A stretch of 64,000 bases of DNA, taken from positions 5,502-69,501 of the forward strand of contig JAVBMU010000006.1 of NCBI GenBank assembly GCA_031552185.1, in the 5' to 3' direction. Under the pieces are notes generated by a model that worked only from the letters and a program-made list of their open reading frames with translations, searched no databases and had not been told where the DNA came from. Shown piece after piece: positions 15,830-24,378 of the stretch (its first letter is position 1; the number at the start of each line of letters is the position of its first letter). Origin of the DNA: JAVBMU01 sp031552185 (GTDB lineage: Bacteria > Actinomycetota > Actinomycetes > Actinomycetales > Cellulomonadaceae). A program made the position numbers and the translations under genes.

Positions 15830-17509
15830 ATGTCCACAAGCGACCCGTCCGCGAGTCAACCGTCCACGAGTCAACCGTCCGCGAGTAAGCCGTCCACGAA
15901 GCCACCCGACTCGAGAGTCGCCGGCCCGGCGGGACGGTCCCCGGACGTGGCCGTCGGGGCCGCGTCCCAGGCGCCGCCGTCGCGCCGGTGGATGTCTTTG
16001 GCCGCAATCTGCACCGCGGCCGGCCTGGTGTGGCTGGCGTTCTCGGATCTCGGCGTCGCGATCCCCACGATCGCCGACGAGTTCCACGCGGACCTGGCCT
16101 CCCTCCAGTGGGCGAATAACGCATTCAGCCTGGTCACGGGCGCGTTGGTGATCGCGGCAGGGAAGTTCGGCGACACCTTCGGCCGGCGCGCGATGCTGCA
16201 GATCGGCGTCGTCCTGTTTGCGGTGTTCTCCGTGGTCGCAGCGGTGGCACCGAACCTGCCGACGTTGATCGTCGGCCGCGCCCTGATGGGCATCGGGGCG
16301 GCGGCGATCCTGCCGGCGACGCTGGCGCTGATCCCGCCGCAGTTCTCCGGCCGGGCGCAGTTGACGGCGTTCGGGGTGTGGCAGGCGGTGGCGTGGGGCG
16401 GCCAGGCGATCGGGCCGGCGATCGGCGGGGTGGTGACCGCGTCGCTCGGCTGGCAGTGGCTGTTCTGGATCAACCTGCCCCTCGGCGCGGCGGCGTTCGG
16501 CGTGATTCGCGCCCTGACCCCGGAGTCGCGCGACATCGGGGCCTCCCGGCGGGTCGACTGGGTCGGCCTCGCGACGATCGGGCTCGCGGTCTTTGCCCTG
16601 CTCTACGCGCTGACGGACGGCCCGTCGGCGGGTTGGTCGGCGCCGGTGGTGGTGGGTTGCTTCGTCGTGACCCTCGTGTTGGTGCCGGCCTGGGTCTGGA
16701 TCGAGAGCCGGGTGCGCGAGCCGCTGGTGGACCTGTCGCTCTTCCGGCTGCGGTCCTACGACGGCGCCCTGATCGCCAACCTGATGATGAATGTTGCGTT
16801 CGCGGGCCTGAGCTACCTCCTGGTGCTGTGGTTGCAGAATGCCCGGGGGTACGGCCCGGTGGCGGCGGGGCTGTTGATGTTGCCCTCGACGCTCGGGATT
16901 TTCGTGTTCATTCCGCTCGGCGGGCGCCTGGCCCGGACGGTCGGGGCCCGAACACCGGTGGTGGGCGGTCTGGTGCTCTTGGCGGCGGGGCTGCTGGTGC
17001 TCGGGTTCATCTCGGCCGGCACGTCGCTGTGGCTGATGGCCGCGGGGCTGACCGTGGTCGGCCTCGGCCTCGGCTTGTTGTCGACGCCGATCTCGGACAC
17101 GGCGGTGGGCGGCGTCGACGAGTCGCTGGCGGGCACGGCCGCGGGGGTGTTCAAGATGTCGAGCATGGTCGGGGGGTCGCTCGGGGTCGCCCTGCTGACC
17201 GCCTTCGCGCGGGGCTTCACGATTCACGACGCCGCGGACGCGTATCGCGGGGCAGGCATGTCGGAGTCGGACATCGAGCAGGCGAGGGCCGCGCTGGTGG
17301 GCTCGTCGTCGTTCGATGAGGCGATCGCGTCGCTGCCCGCCGCGCTGGGGCGGACCGTGTCGACCGCGACGATCGACGCGTTCTCCTCGGGGGTGGGCTC
17401 GGCCATGCTGGCCGCCGCCGTGCTGTGCGTGATCGCCGTCGTCGTCGTCTTGATCATCTGGCCGCGCGGTAGGCGCGCGGGCCGCGAACCCAGGGAGGGT
17501 GAGTCATGA
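15830..17509 (+). CDS. DHA2-family MFS drug-type exporter (14 helices)
   Basis: Proton-driven multidrug-type exporter of the major facilitator superfamily. After a disordered N-terminus (about 60 residues) come about 14 helices. Motif A appears as GKFGDTFGRRAML, motif C as the Gly/Pro pattern GGQAIGPAIGGVV, and WLFWINLPLGAAAF is characteristic of the EmrB/QacA (DHA2) group. Length is 559. I chose ATG 15830 because AGGAG lies nine bases upstream; ATG 15821 abuts that site. The N-terminus contains four 15-bp repeats (pentapeptide SxPSx). It overlaps the M20 peptidase by ATGA, so export and dipeptide hydrolysis may be linked, although the substrate is unknown. Confidence 0.85.
   Translation: MSTSDPSASQPSTSQPSASKPSTKPPDSRVAGPAGRSPDVAVGAASQAPPSRRWMSLAAICTAAGLVWLAFSDLGVAIPTIADEFHADLASLQWANNAFSLVTGALVIAAGKFGDTFGRRAMLQIGVVLFAVFSVVAAVAPNLPTLIVGRALMGIGAAAILPATLALIPPQFSGRAQLTAFGVWQAVAWGGQAIGPAIGGVVTASLGWQWLFWINLPLGAAAFGVIRALTPESRDIGASRRVDWVGLATIGLAVFALLYALTDGPSAGWSAPVVVGCFVVTLVLVPAWVWIESRVREPLVDLSLFRLRSYDGALIANLMMNVAFAGLSYLLVLWLQNARGYGPVAAGLLMLPSTLGIFVFIPLGGRLARTVGARTPVVGGLVLLAAGLLVLGFISAGTSLWLMAAGLTVVGLGLGLLSTPISDTAVGGVDESLAGTAAGVFKMSSMVGGSLGVALLTAFARGFTIHDAADAYRGAGMSESDIEQARAALVGSSSFDEAIASLPAALGRTVSTATIDAFSSGVGSAMLAAAVLCVIAVVVVLIIWPRGRRAGREPREGES
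15836..15895 (+). repeat. Four 15-bp in-frame repeats in the MFS N-terminus
   Basis: Units at 15836-15850, 15851-15865, 15866-15880 and 15881-15895 share the frame (A/G)CGAGTCAACCGTCC and encode SDPSA, SQPST, SQPSA and SKPST. The repeat tract lies in the disordered cytoplasmic N-terminus, before the first helix. Confidence 0.85.
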
Positions 17510-18888
17510 CCGCCGAGAACACGGTCGAGAACACGGCCGCGCGCGATGTCAACGGGCTGCCGGGGAGAATCGCCTCGCTCATGCCCCGGGCCCGGCAGGA
17601 CCTGGCGGCGATGGTGTCCTTCCGATCGGTGCACGACCCGGCCCAGCAGCCGGTCGCCCAGTGCGACGCAATGGTGGATTGGACGGTGCGGGCGTTCCGC
17701 GACGTCGGGATCGCGAACGCCGAGGCGTTGGTGACGCCGGACGGGAGCAAGGTGATCTGCGGATCGGCGCAAGGGCCGCCGGGCGCGCCGACGGTGCTGC
17801 TCTATTTCCACCACGACGTGCAGCCGCCGTTGGACGACTCCGCCTGGCGCACGCCGCCCTGGGAGCTGACCGAGGTGGACGGTCGCTGGTACGGCCGTGG
17901 CGCCGCGGACTGCAAGGGCAATATCGCGATGCACCTGACCGCGCTGCGCGCGTTCGAGGGACGGTTCCCGGTGACCGTCAAGCTCGTGGGGGAGGGCTCG
18001 GAGGAGCAGGGTACCGGCGGCCTGGAGGCGTTCGTGCCCGAGCACCCGGACCTGCTGCGCGCGGACGTCATCCTGGTGTGCGACGCCGGGAACGTGGCGG
18101 TCGGCGCCCCGGCGCTGACCACGACGCTGCGCGGGCTGGCGAACGTCGTCGTGACGGTGCAGACGCTGGCGAGCCCGATGCACTCGGGCATGTTCGGCGG
18201 TCCCGCCCCCGACGCGCTGACCGCGCTGATCGCCATGCTCGCCACGCTGCATGACGAGCAGGGGAACACCACGATCCGCGGCCTGGATGCCGGCCAACAG
18301 TGGCCGGGGGTCGAGTACGACGCCGCCCAGTTCCGGGCGGACGCCAACGTGCTCGACGGCGTGGACCTGGCCGGCAACGGGAGCGTCTCCGATCGGGTCT
18401 GGGCGCGGCCCGCCCTGACGGTGCTGGGCATCGACTGCCCGCCGGTGGTGGGTTCGTCGGCGGCGATTCAACCGCAGGCGCGGGCCCGGCTGAACCTGCG
18501 GGTGCCGCCCGGGATGAATGCCAAGGCGGCGCAGGACGCGCTCATCGCCCACCTGCACGCCGTCGCGCCCTGGCGGGCAAAGGTGACGGTGGAACGGGAA
18601 GCGCTGGGGCAGCCGTTCACGGGCTCGATCGACGGCCCGGCGTTCGAGGCGATGGCCGCGGCGATGCGGGCGGCCTACGGCCGCGACGTGGTGACGCAGG
18701 GCCAGGGCGGGTCGATCCCCCTGTGCAATGTGTTCGCCGACACGTTCCCCGACGCCCAACTCATGCTGCTGGGCGTCGAGGAACCGCGCTGCCTCATCCA
18801 CGCCCCGAACGAAAGCGTGGATCCGAGCGAGATCGAGCACATGGCCCTGGTCGAGGCGCTGTTCCTGCAGCGGATCGGCGCCGGGTGA
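17506..18888 (+). CDS. M20-family metallo-dipeptidase
   Basis: Two-zinc peptidase of the M20 family (PepV/carnosinase/DapE relatives), 460 residues, cytoplasmic. Metal ligands are visible in order: YFHHDVQP (His), GRGAADCKG (bridging Asp), GEGSEEQGT (catalytic Glu plus ligand Glu), CDAGN (Asp) and IHAPNES (His near the C-terminus). The lid/dimer domain lies between about 200 and 340. The family cleaves dipeptides and related amides. ATG overlaps the MFS stop (ATGA). Two 12-bp repeats (17515-17538, ENTVENTA) lie at the N-terminus. The pairing with an exporter suggests the two handle related compounds, but that is inference. Confidence 0.88.
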   Translation: MTAENTVENTAARDVNGLPGRIASLMPRARQDLAAMVSFRSVHDPAQQPVAQCDAMVDWTVRAFRDVGIANAEALVTPDGSKVICGSAQGPPGAPTVLLYFHHDVQPPLDDSAWRTPPWELTEVDGRWYGRGAADCKGNIAMHLTALRAFEGRFPVTVKLVGEGSEEQGTGGLEAFVPEHPDLLRADVILVCDAGNVAVGAPALTTTLRGLANVVVTVQTLASPMHSGMFGGPAPDALTALIAMLATLHDEQGNTTIRGLDAGQQWPGVEYDAAQFRADANVLDGVDLAGNGSVSDRVWARPALTVLGIDCPPVVGSSAAIQPQARARLNLRVPPGMNAKAAQDALIAHLHAVAPWRAKVTVEREALGQPFTGSIDGPAFEAMAAAMRAAYGRDVVTQGQGGSIPLCNVFADTFPDAQLMLLGVEEPRCLIHAPNESVDPSEIEHMALVEALFLQRIGAG

Positions 18889-18948
18889 GCGCAGGGCGCT
18901 GCCCCGGGGGGTTCGGGCGGGTCCGGCCGATGTGGGACCCTGGTCCGC

Positions 18949-19995
18949 ATGATCGACCCCGAAGCCCTGCGCGGAGCCGCCCCCGGCGCGCGGCCGCGAT
19001 CGGCGTGGCCGGTGCAGGTGCTCGGTACGGGCGTGTATGAGCCGTGCCGGGTGGTCACCTCGGCCGAGCTCGACCGGCGCCACGGCCGTGCGCCGGGCAC
19101 CACCTTCGACCGCTCCGGGGTCCGGTCGCGGCGCTGGGCCGCGCCCGAGGAGACGTCGTCCGCGATGGCGGCCGGCGCGGTCGCCGCGGCCCTCGACCGG
19201 GCCGGCATCGAGGTGGCCGGCCTGGACGCCCTGGTGGTCTCGGCCGTCGCGCCGGAGCAGCCGATGCCGACGACGGCGGTGCTAACCCTCGATCGGCTCG
19301 GCGCCCCGGGCGGGCGCTGCGCAGGCTTCGACGTGAACGCGTCCTGCATCGGGTTCCTGACCGCCTTCGAGCTGGCGGCCTGCGGCATTGCCGCAGGCCG
19401 GTGGGACCGCGTTGCCGTCGTCGCCACGGAAATCGCCTCCAAGGGCCTGGACCATTCCGACGTCGAGGCGAGCGCCCTGTTCGGCGACGGCGCCGCCGCC
19501 GTCGTGCTCGGCCCGACGCCGGACGGGCACGCCTCGGGCGTCCTGGCCGCCCGGTCGGCCCTGTGGCCGGCCGCCGGCGCCGCCTGCCGAATCCCGGCCG
19601 GTGGCACCCGCTGGAACCCCGTGACGCCCCCGCCCCAGCCGTCCGATTACCTGTTCCACATGGAGGGCGTGGCCCTGCTCCGGCACGTCGCCCGCGCCCT
19701 GCCGCCGTTCCTGCGCGAGGTCGAGGCTGCCGCCGGCGTGGACCGGGCGGACCTCGACGTCGTCGTGCCGCACCAGGCCAGCGCCGTGGGGCTGCGCTAC
19801 CTGCGCGAACGCCTGGGTATGCGGCCGGAGGCCGTGGTCGACATCCTGGCCGACCACGGGAATCAGGTCTCGGCATCGGTGCCGACGGCGCTGCACCACG
19901 CCGTGGTCGAGGGCCGGCTGCGCCGCGGCGGGACCGCGCTGCTGCTCGCGACGGGTGCCGGCCTGGGCATCGGCGCGTTGGCGCTGCGGTACTGA
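18949..19995 (+). CDS. 3-oxoacyl-ACP synthase III-like condensing enzyme
   Basis: Thiolase-fold enzyme of the KAS III / OleA type, 348 residues. The catalytic triad is visible: Cys133 in FDVNASCIGF, His275 in VVPHQAS and Asn305 in ADHGNQVSAS. It would condense an acyl thioester with a second acyl or malonyl unit. It is unlikely to be the housekeeping FabH, because it sits at the head of an operon with an MBL hydrolase and a PaaK-like ligase and opposite glycosyltransferase genes. The start ATG 18949 lacks an obvious ribosome site, so a nearby downstream start is possible. First gene of the right-pointing arm of the putative glycolipid cluster. Confidence 0.85.
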   Translation: MIDPEALRGAAPGARPRSAWPVQVLGTGVYEPCRVVTSAELDRRHGRAPGTTFDRSGVRSRRWAAPEETSSAMAAGAVAAALDRAGIEVAGLDALVVSAVAPEQPMPTTAVLTLDRLGAPGGRCAGFDVNASCIGFLTAFELAACGIAAGRWDRVAVVATEIASKGLDHSDVEASALFGDGAAAVVLGPTPDGHASGVLAARSALWPAAGAACRIPAGGTRWNPVTPPPQPSDYLFHMEGVALLRHVARALPPFLREVEAAAGVDRADLDVVVPHQASAVGLRYLRERLGMRPEAVVDILADHGNQVSASVPTALHHAVVEGRLRRGGTALLLATGAGLGIGALALRY

Positions 19996-20009
19996 GGGGC
20001 GGCGGGCCG

Positions 20010-20063
20010 ATGAACGGCGAGGAACCGTGCCGCGAGGAACTGTGCCGCGAGGAACTGAGATGA
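20010..20063 (+). other. Possible 17-residue leader peptide built of 15-bp repeats
   Basis: ATG 20010 opens a 17-codon frame (MNGEEPCREELCREELR) whose stop overlaps the start of the MBL gene as ATGA. From 20017 to 20061 it consists of three copies of GCGAGGAACYGTGCC (the last is altered). It fills nearly all of the 64 bp between the KAS III and MBL genes. The repeats supply GAGGA sequence that also serves as ribosome site for the next gene. It may be a coupled leader or simply repeat expansion; translation is unproven. Confidence 0.45.
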
Positions 20064-21016
20064 CGGGGGGCGGGCTGCGGCTGTCCCTGCTCACCTGCGG
20101 CTGGACCACCCACCCGGGGGCGATCGCGCGGCGCGGGGCGCCATGGCGGCCGGAACGGTTCCCGGCGCTGGTCGCCGTCGTCGATCACCCCGACGGGCTG
20201 ATCCTGTTCGACACGGGGTATGCGCCGCGGGTGGTGCGGGCGCTGTCCCGAGGGATCGACCGGGTCTACGGCGGGCTCCTGCCGGTGCGGGTGACCCCGG
20301 CGGAGACGGCGGTCGCCCAACTCGCCGCGGCGGGGCACGCCGCCGGCCGGGTGCGCACCGTCGTCGTCTCCCACCTGCATGCCGACCACATCGGTGGGTT
20401 GCGGGACTTCCCGGGGGCGCGCGTCGTCGTCGACCCGACCGCCGTCGCGGCGGCCCGACGGGCGCGCGGGTTCGGCCGGCTGCGGCGCGGACTGGTCCCC
20501 GCGCTGCTGCCCGGCGACCTGGCGGACCGGCTGATCGACCCGACGGCGCTGCCGCCGGCCGCTGCGGCGGACCCGGGCCCCGGTGCGGCGGACCTTGCGC
20601 CGTTCGACGCGCGGGACCTGACCGGCGACGGCCGCGTCCTCGTGGTCCCGCTGCCGGGGCACAGCGCGGGCCAACTCGGGCTGTGCGTGCGGACGCCGAA
20701 CCGCGACCTGCTGTTCCTGGCCGACGCCGTCTGGCGGCTGCGCGCTGTCACCCACGGCGAACTGCCGCATCCGGTCGTGCGGGCCGTGACCGCACAGCCG
20801 GCGCGGTACGCGGCGACCGTCGCCGCGCTGCGGGACTTGACCCGGCGCCGGCCCGACCTGTTACTGGTCCCGTCCCACGACGAGGGCGCCATCGCCGCCG
20901 CCCGGGCGGCGCTCGCGGGTGGCGATAGTGCGCTCGGTGCTGCCGGTGCGGCCGGGCTCCCGGCCGGGGCCGAACCGGCGGGGGGCGCGGAACCGCCCGG
21001 GAACGACATCCGATGA
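20060..21016 (+). CDS. MBL-fold metallo-hydrolase
   Basis: A 318-residue metallo-beta-lactamase-fold hydrolase. The metal motif HLHADH is at residues 105-110, followed by LPGHSAGQLG (third His), FLADAVW (bridging Asp) and VPSHDEG (last His), so a two-metal site is complete. Such enzymes hydrolyse lactones, thioesters or phosphodiesters. Within this cluster an acyl-thioesterase or lactonase role is plausible but unproven. ATG 20060 overlaps the upstream short frame and GAGGAA lies eight bases before it. The C-terminus is a Gly/Ala-rich tail, and the stop overlaps the ligase start (ATGA). Confidence 0.83.
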   Translation: MTGGGLRLSLLTCGWTTHPGAIARRGAPWRPERFPALVAVVDHPDGLILFDTGYAPRVVRALSRGIDRVYGGLLPVRVTPAETAVAQLAAAGHAAGRVRTVVVSHLHADHIGGLRDFPGARVVVDPTAVAAARRARGFGRLRRGLVPALLPGDLADRLIDPTALPPAAAADPGPGAADLAPFDARDLTGDGRVLVVPLPGHSAGQLGLCVRTPNRDLLFLADAVWRLRAVTHGELPHPVVRAVTAQPARYAATVAALRDLTRRRPDLLLVPSHDEGAIAAARAALAGGDSALGAAGAAGLPAGAEPAGGAEPPGNDIR

Positions 21017-22389
21017 GTCGGCCCCGGGTGCTGTGGCACTACGTCGCCGCGCGGCGTCGGCGCTTCGCCGACCGCGCGGACCTGGAGCGCCGCCAGGCGG
21101 ACCGACTGCGCCGGGTCCTGGCCGCCGCGCCGCGGCGGTACCCGTTCTATGCGGGGCTGCTCGGCGTCGCCCCGCCGGTGGCGCCCCGCGCTCTGACCGA
21201 GCTTCCGATCCTCGGCAAGGCCGAGGTGATCGAGCATTTCGCGGCGCTGAATACCCGCGGTGTGACGCTGGCCGAGTGCCTCGCCGCGGGGCGCAGCGCG
21301 GAGGCGGGCCGGGACTTCGGCACGCGGCTGCGGGGCTTGTCGGTCGGCCTGTCGTCGGGGACCTCCGGCCGGCAGACGGCGTTTCTCACCTCGGGGGCCG
21401 AGCGCGACCGCTGGGCCGGCGAGGTGCTGGCGCGCGCCCTGCCGGACGGGTTGCGCGCCGGGGCGCGCGTGACCCTGGTGCTGCGCGCCGGTGGACCGTT
21501 GTACGAGTCCGTCGACGGCGGCCGGGTGTCCTTCCGGTTCGTGGACCTCGCGGCCGAACCGGACCGGATCGTGGCCGACATCCGGCGCAGCGAGCCGACG
21601 ATTCTGGTCGCCCCGCCGTCGGTCTTGGTGCTGGTGGCGGCTGCCGGCGGGGTCCGCCCGCAGCGGGTCTTCTCCGTGGCCGAGGTGCTCGAGCCCCAGG
21701 ACGAGCGGGCGATCGAGGCCGGCCTCGGGGTGCGGGTGGATCAGGTGTATCAGGCGGCCGAGGGGCTGCTGGGAATGAGTTGCGCCGTCGGCCGTCTGCA
21801 CCTGGCCGAGGATCTGGTGGTCATCGAGCGGGAGGCGGTTGCGACTGACCGGTTCACCCCGGTGGTGACGGACCTGTTCCGGGTCAGCCAGGCGGTGTTG
21901 CGGCGCCGGGTCGACGACGTGCTCGTGGCGGGGCCGGGAGAGTGTTCCTGCGGTTCGCCGACGGCGGTCGTCGAGCGCATCTTGGGCCGGGCCGACGACG
22001 TGCTCTGGCTGGCCCGGGACGCGGGCTCGGGCGCGGGTTTCGGTTTGCCCGAGGGTGCCGATTCGGGCGCCGGGCCGATCGCGCCGTTCTTTCCGGACTT
22101 CGTCCGGGCGGCGGTGCTGGCCGCCGCCGAGATCGACGACTTCCGGGTGGTCCAGACGGGTGCGGACCGGATCCGGCTCGCCACCCGGCCGGCAGCCGGC
22201 TACGAGGCGGCCCGGGCCGGGCTGCTCGCCGCCTTCACGCGCGCGGGGTTCGCTTCGGTCCGGATCGAGCCGGGCGAATTCGAGCCGCATGACCCGCTGC
22301 GCAAGCTCCGCCGGGTCCGCCGGGAGGTCGACGTCGACAGCGGCAATGTCCGGCCGGTCGCCGAGATAGAGCCGGGGCGCTCGAGATAG
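21013..22389 (+). CDS. F390-synthetase-like (PaaK-type) adenylate-forming enzyme
   Basis: A 458-residue protein of the PaaK / coenzyme F390 synthetase branch of ANL enzymes. The start (LRRVLAAAPRRYPFYAGLLG) is the PaaK-type helical entry. GLSSGTSGRQTAF (about residues 113-125) is the ATP-binding P-loop, and SVAEVLEPQDERAIEAGLGVRVDQVYQAAEGLLG contains the YxxxE-like adenine motif. The C-terminal lid domain is shortened and lacks a clear GRxDD/K motif. It probably activates an acyl or aryl acid as adenylate, feeding the KAS III enzyme or a glycosyl acceptor. Third gene of the operon; a terminator-like hairpin follows directly. Confidence 0.8.
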   Translation: MSRPRVLWHYVAARRRRFADRADLERRQADRLRRVLAAAPRRYPFYAGLLGVAPPVAPRALTELPILGKAEVIEHFAALNTRGVTLAECLAAGRSAEAGRDFGTRLRGLSVGLSSGTSGRQTAFLTSGAERDRWAGEVLARALPDGLRAGARVTLVLRAGGPLYESVDGGRVSFRFVDLAAEPDRIVADIRRSEPTILVAPPSVLVLVAAAGGVRPQRVFSVAEVLEPQDERAIEAGLGVRVDQVYQAAEGLLGMSCAVGRLHLAEDLVVIEREAVATDRFTPVVTDLFRVSQAVLRRRVDDVLVAGPGECSCGSPTAVVERILGRADDVLWLARDAGSGAGFGLPEGADSGAGPIAPFFPDFVRAAVLAAAEIDDFRVVQTGADRIRLATRPAAGYEAARAGLLAAFTRAGFASVRIEPGEFEPHDPLRKLRRVRREVDVDSGNVRPVAEIEPGRSR

Positions 22390-22439
22390 CGGCAAGACGT
22401 CGCCATCCGGGCCTGTCCGCAACCCGATGCCGCTACCTC
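22383..22439. terminator. Hairpin between converging cluster arms
   Basis: GAGATAGCGGCA (22383-22394, overlapping the ligase stop) and TGCCGCTACCTC (22428-22439) match as inverted repeats with one mismatch. They lie between two converging genes, so the hairpin could end transcription from both sides. There is no T-run, as is common for actinobacterial terminators. The 3' arm (CTACCTCGCG) resembles the arm of the 84-bp interspersed repeat. Confidence 0.55.
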
Positions 22440-22462
22440 GCGACGACGCCGGGCCACCGCCG

Positions 22463-23728
22463 TCACCCGCCGCCCCCCGCCTCCGGCCCGCGCACGGCCT
22501 CGATCGTCTCGGCGGTGATCGCGACCGGGTCGTACTGGTCCAGCGCTCGCGCGAGCCGGCGCACCGGTGCGTGATCGGCGGCGAGGACGGCGCGCAGCGC
22601 GGTCGCCGCCGCCCGGCGGTCGAGCCGGCGCACCCGCCGGCCCGCGCCGGCGGCCTCGATCCGGGCGGCGAAGTCGAACTGGTCGTAGTCCTGCGGGCAG
22701 ACGACGGCCGGGACGCCGGCTCGGATCGCGCTGTAGGTGATGCCCGCGCCGCCGTGGTGGACGACGGCGGCGCAGCCCGGCAGGACGTCGTCGTAGGGCA
22801 GGTGGCCGTAGACGTGGACGCGCCCGCGCCGGGCGAGAGGCTCGGGCGAGCGCCGGCCGGCGTCGCCTAGGCTGACCAGCACCGCGTGGTCCGGCGCCGC
22901 CTCGGCCACCGCCTGCGCCCCGGCAAGCAGGCGCGGCGTCGCCCACTGCAGGTGGGTGCCGAAGGTGACCAGGATCCGCGGCCCGGCGGGCAGCCGCGGC
23001 GGGGCAGGCCACGGCTCCGGCGTGGCGGTCACCGGCCCGGCAAAGCGGAACCAGCGCGGCCAGTCACGCGCCAACTCCAGCTCACGCATGCCGAGCCCGA
23101 GGATCGCCGTCGGCGAGTACGCGCTCTCGGTTCCGTCCGCCCGGTACACGCGCACCCCGGCGGCGTCGAATCTGGGCCGCAGGACGCGCTGCATCGCGAG
23201 CTTTGTCGCCCGGGTCGCGGCCCGGCCGGCCGCGTCTCGGAGCCGATGGCCGGCGTGCCGCGCCGGCCCCCAGCCGCCGCAGTACGCGGGCGTGCCGGTC
23301 CGGGTCTCCAGGACGAACGGCGTCGGCATCGTGGTGATCCACGGGGTGTTGCGTTCGAGCGCGACGACGCCGGCGACCGGCGCGGTGAAGTCGGCGAGCA
23401 CGACGTCGGGGGCGTCGGCCGCCCACAGCGCGGCCAGTTCGGCGCGGGCGCGGGGGAACAGCGCCAGATTGGCGGCCAACTGACGGGTCAACAGCACGGG
23501 GTTGGAGCGGACCGGGCCGGCGGTGTCGGCGATCCGGTTGAAGACGTCGGGGTCATCGGCGATCAGCGGCGTCGCCACAAACCCGAGGTCCCGCAGCAGG
23601 GCGACCTTCGCGGCGCCGGTGGCGAAGCGAACATCGTAGCCCCGCTCGCGCAGCGCCCGGCCGAGCGTGATCAGCGGGTTCAGGTGGCCGGCGAACGGCG
23701 GCGCGACCAGCAGCAGCCGGGCGGTCAT
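22463..23728 (-). CDS. GT1-family (UGT/MGT-like) glycosyltransferase
   Basis: A 421-residue GT-B fold glycosyltransferase of family 1. The N-terminus (LLLVAPPFAGHLNPLITLGRALRERGYDVRFATG) is the acceptor domain. The donor-binding signature is CAAVVHHGGAGITYSAIRAGVPAVVCPQDYDQFDFAARIEAAGAG (HHGGAG..., PQxxDQ), as in macrolide, sterol and glycolipid glycosyltransferases. It would move a sugar from a nucleotide donor to a small lipophilic acceptor. ATG 23728 overlaps the stop of the upstream gene (ATGA). It is the last gene of the left-pointing arm and meets the ligase gene tail to tail. Confidence 0.87.
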   Translation of the reverse strand: MTARLLLVAPPFAGHLNPLITLGRALRERGYDVRFATGAAKVALLRDLGFVATPLIADDPDVFNRIADTAGPVRSNPVLLTRQLAANLALFPRARAELAALWAADAPDVVLADFTAPVAGVVALERNTPWITTMPTPFVLETRTGTPAYCGGWGPARHAGHRLRDAAGRAATRATKLAMQRVLRPRFDAAGVRVYRADGTESAYSPTAILGLGMRELELARDWPRWFRFAGPVTATPEPWPAPPRLPAGPRILVTFGTHLQWATPRLLAGAQAVAEAAPDHAVLVSLGDAGRRSPEPLARRGRVHVYGHLPYDDVLPGCAAVVHHGGAGITYSAIRAGVPAVVCPQDYDQFDFAARIEAAGAGRRVRRLDRRAAATALRAVLAADHAPVRRLARALDQYDPVAITAETIEAVRGPEAGGGG

Positions 23729-24378
23729 CGCGATCCGACCTGCGGTGCGGTCGGGCGGGGCGCCCCGACCAGGTCGACGACGGCGTGGCGCACCTCGGCG
23801 CCGCGGGCGGCCCCCAGATGGTCGCCGGGGACGATTCGATCGATCGGGCCGCGGTGCAGGAGCCGACTGATCCAGTCGGCCTCGCCCCGGATCGCGGTCA
23901 CCCGCCACGGCCCGCCGGGCCGGGGGAGCGGCCCGGCCGGCCCGATGCCGACGGCGTGCACCGTCAGCCCGGCCGGCACCTCAAGGTGCGGCACCGCGCA
24001 CGTCAGCATGCGCGCCCCGGCGCTGCCGCAGAGCAGGACCAGGTCCGACGACGTCCGGTCGAGGAGGGCTTGCAGGTGGCGGGCGACGTCGTGGGCGAAG
24101 CCGCGATCGGTCGCGGCGGCGAGATACTGCCGAGCGTTGCGGATCGACGCCGCGCCGAGCGGCTCCGGGCGGTAATCGCCGCGGGCGGCGTCGGCGGTCC
24201 AGGGGAAGCCGACCCGCAGCGGCGCCCAGCCCCGCTCGTGGAGGACGTCCAGGAGGGCGTGCTGGTGCGGGGCCAACAGCGAGTGGGTCCAGGAACTCTG
24301 GCCGGTCAGCCACGCCGCCCGGGCGGCGACGTGATCCGCGAGTGCCGCGGCCGGCTCGTGCCCGCGCAGCCACCTCAT
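23725..24378 (-). CDS. Small alpha/beta-hydrolase-like protein of the cluster
   Basis: A 217-residue protein that I cannot place in a named family. The strand-turn-helix LVLLCGSAGARM looks like a nucleophile elbow, but it reads CxSxG instead of GxSxG. Later VTAIRGEADWISRLLH and DHLGAARGAEVRHAVVDLV resemble the Asp strand and His loop of alpha/beta hydrolases. A thioesterase- or acyltransferase-like role would suit its position between two glycosyltransferases, but this is inference. ATG 24378 overlaps the GT21-like stop, and its own stop overlaps the GT1 start. Longer readings upstream would run antisense-phase through the GT21-like gene and are unsupported. Confidence 0.65.
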   Translation of the reverse strand: MRWLRGHEPAAALADHVAARAAWLTGQSSWTHSLLAPHQHALLDVLHERGWAPLRVGFPWTADAARGDYRPEPLGAASIRNARQYLAAATDRGFAHDVARHLQALLDRTSSDLVLLCGSAGARMLTCAVPHLEVPAGLTVHAVGIGPAGPLPRPGGPWRVTAIRGEADWISRLLHRGPIDRIVPGDHLGAARGAEVRHAVVDLVGAPRPTAPQVGSR

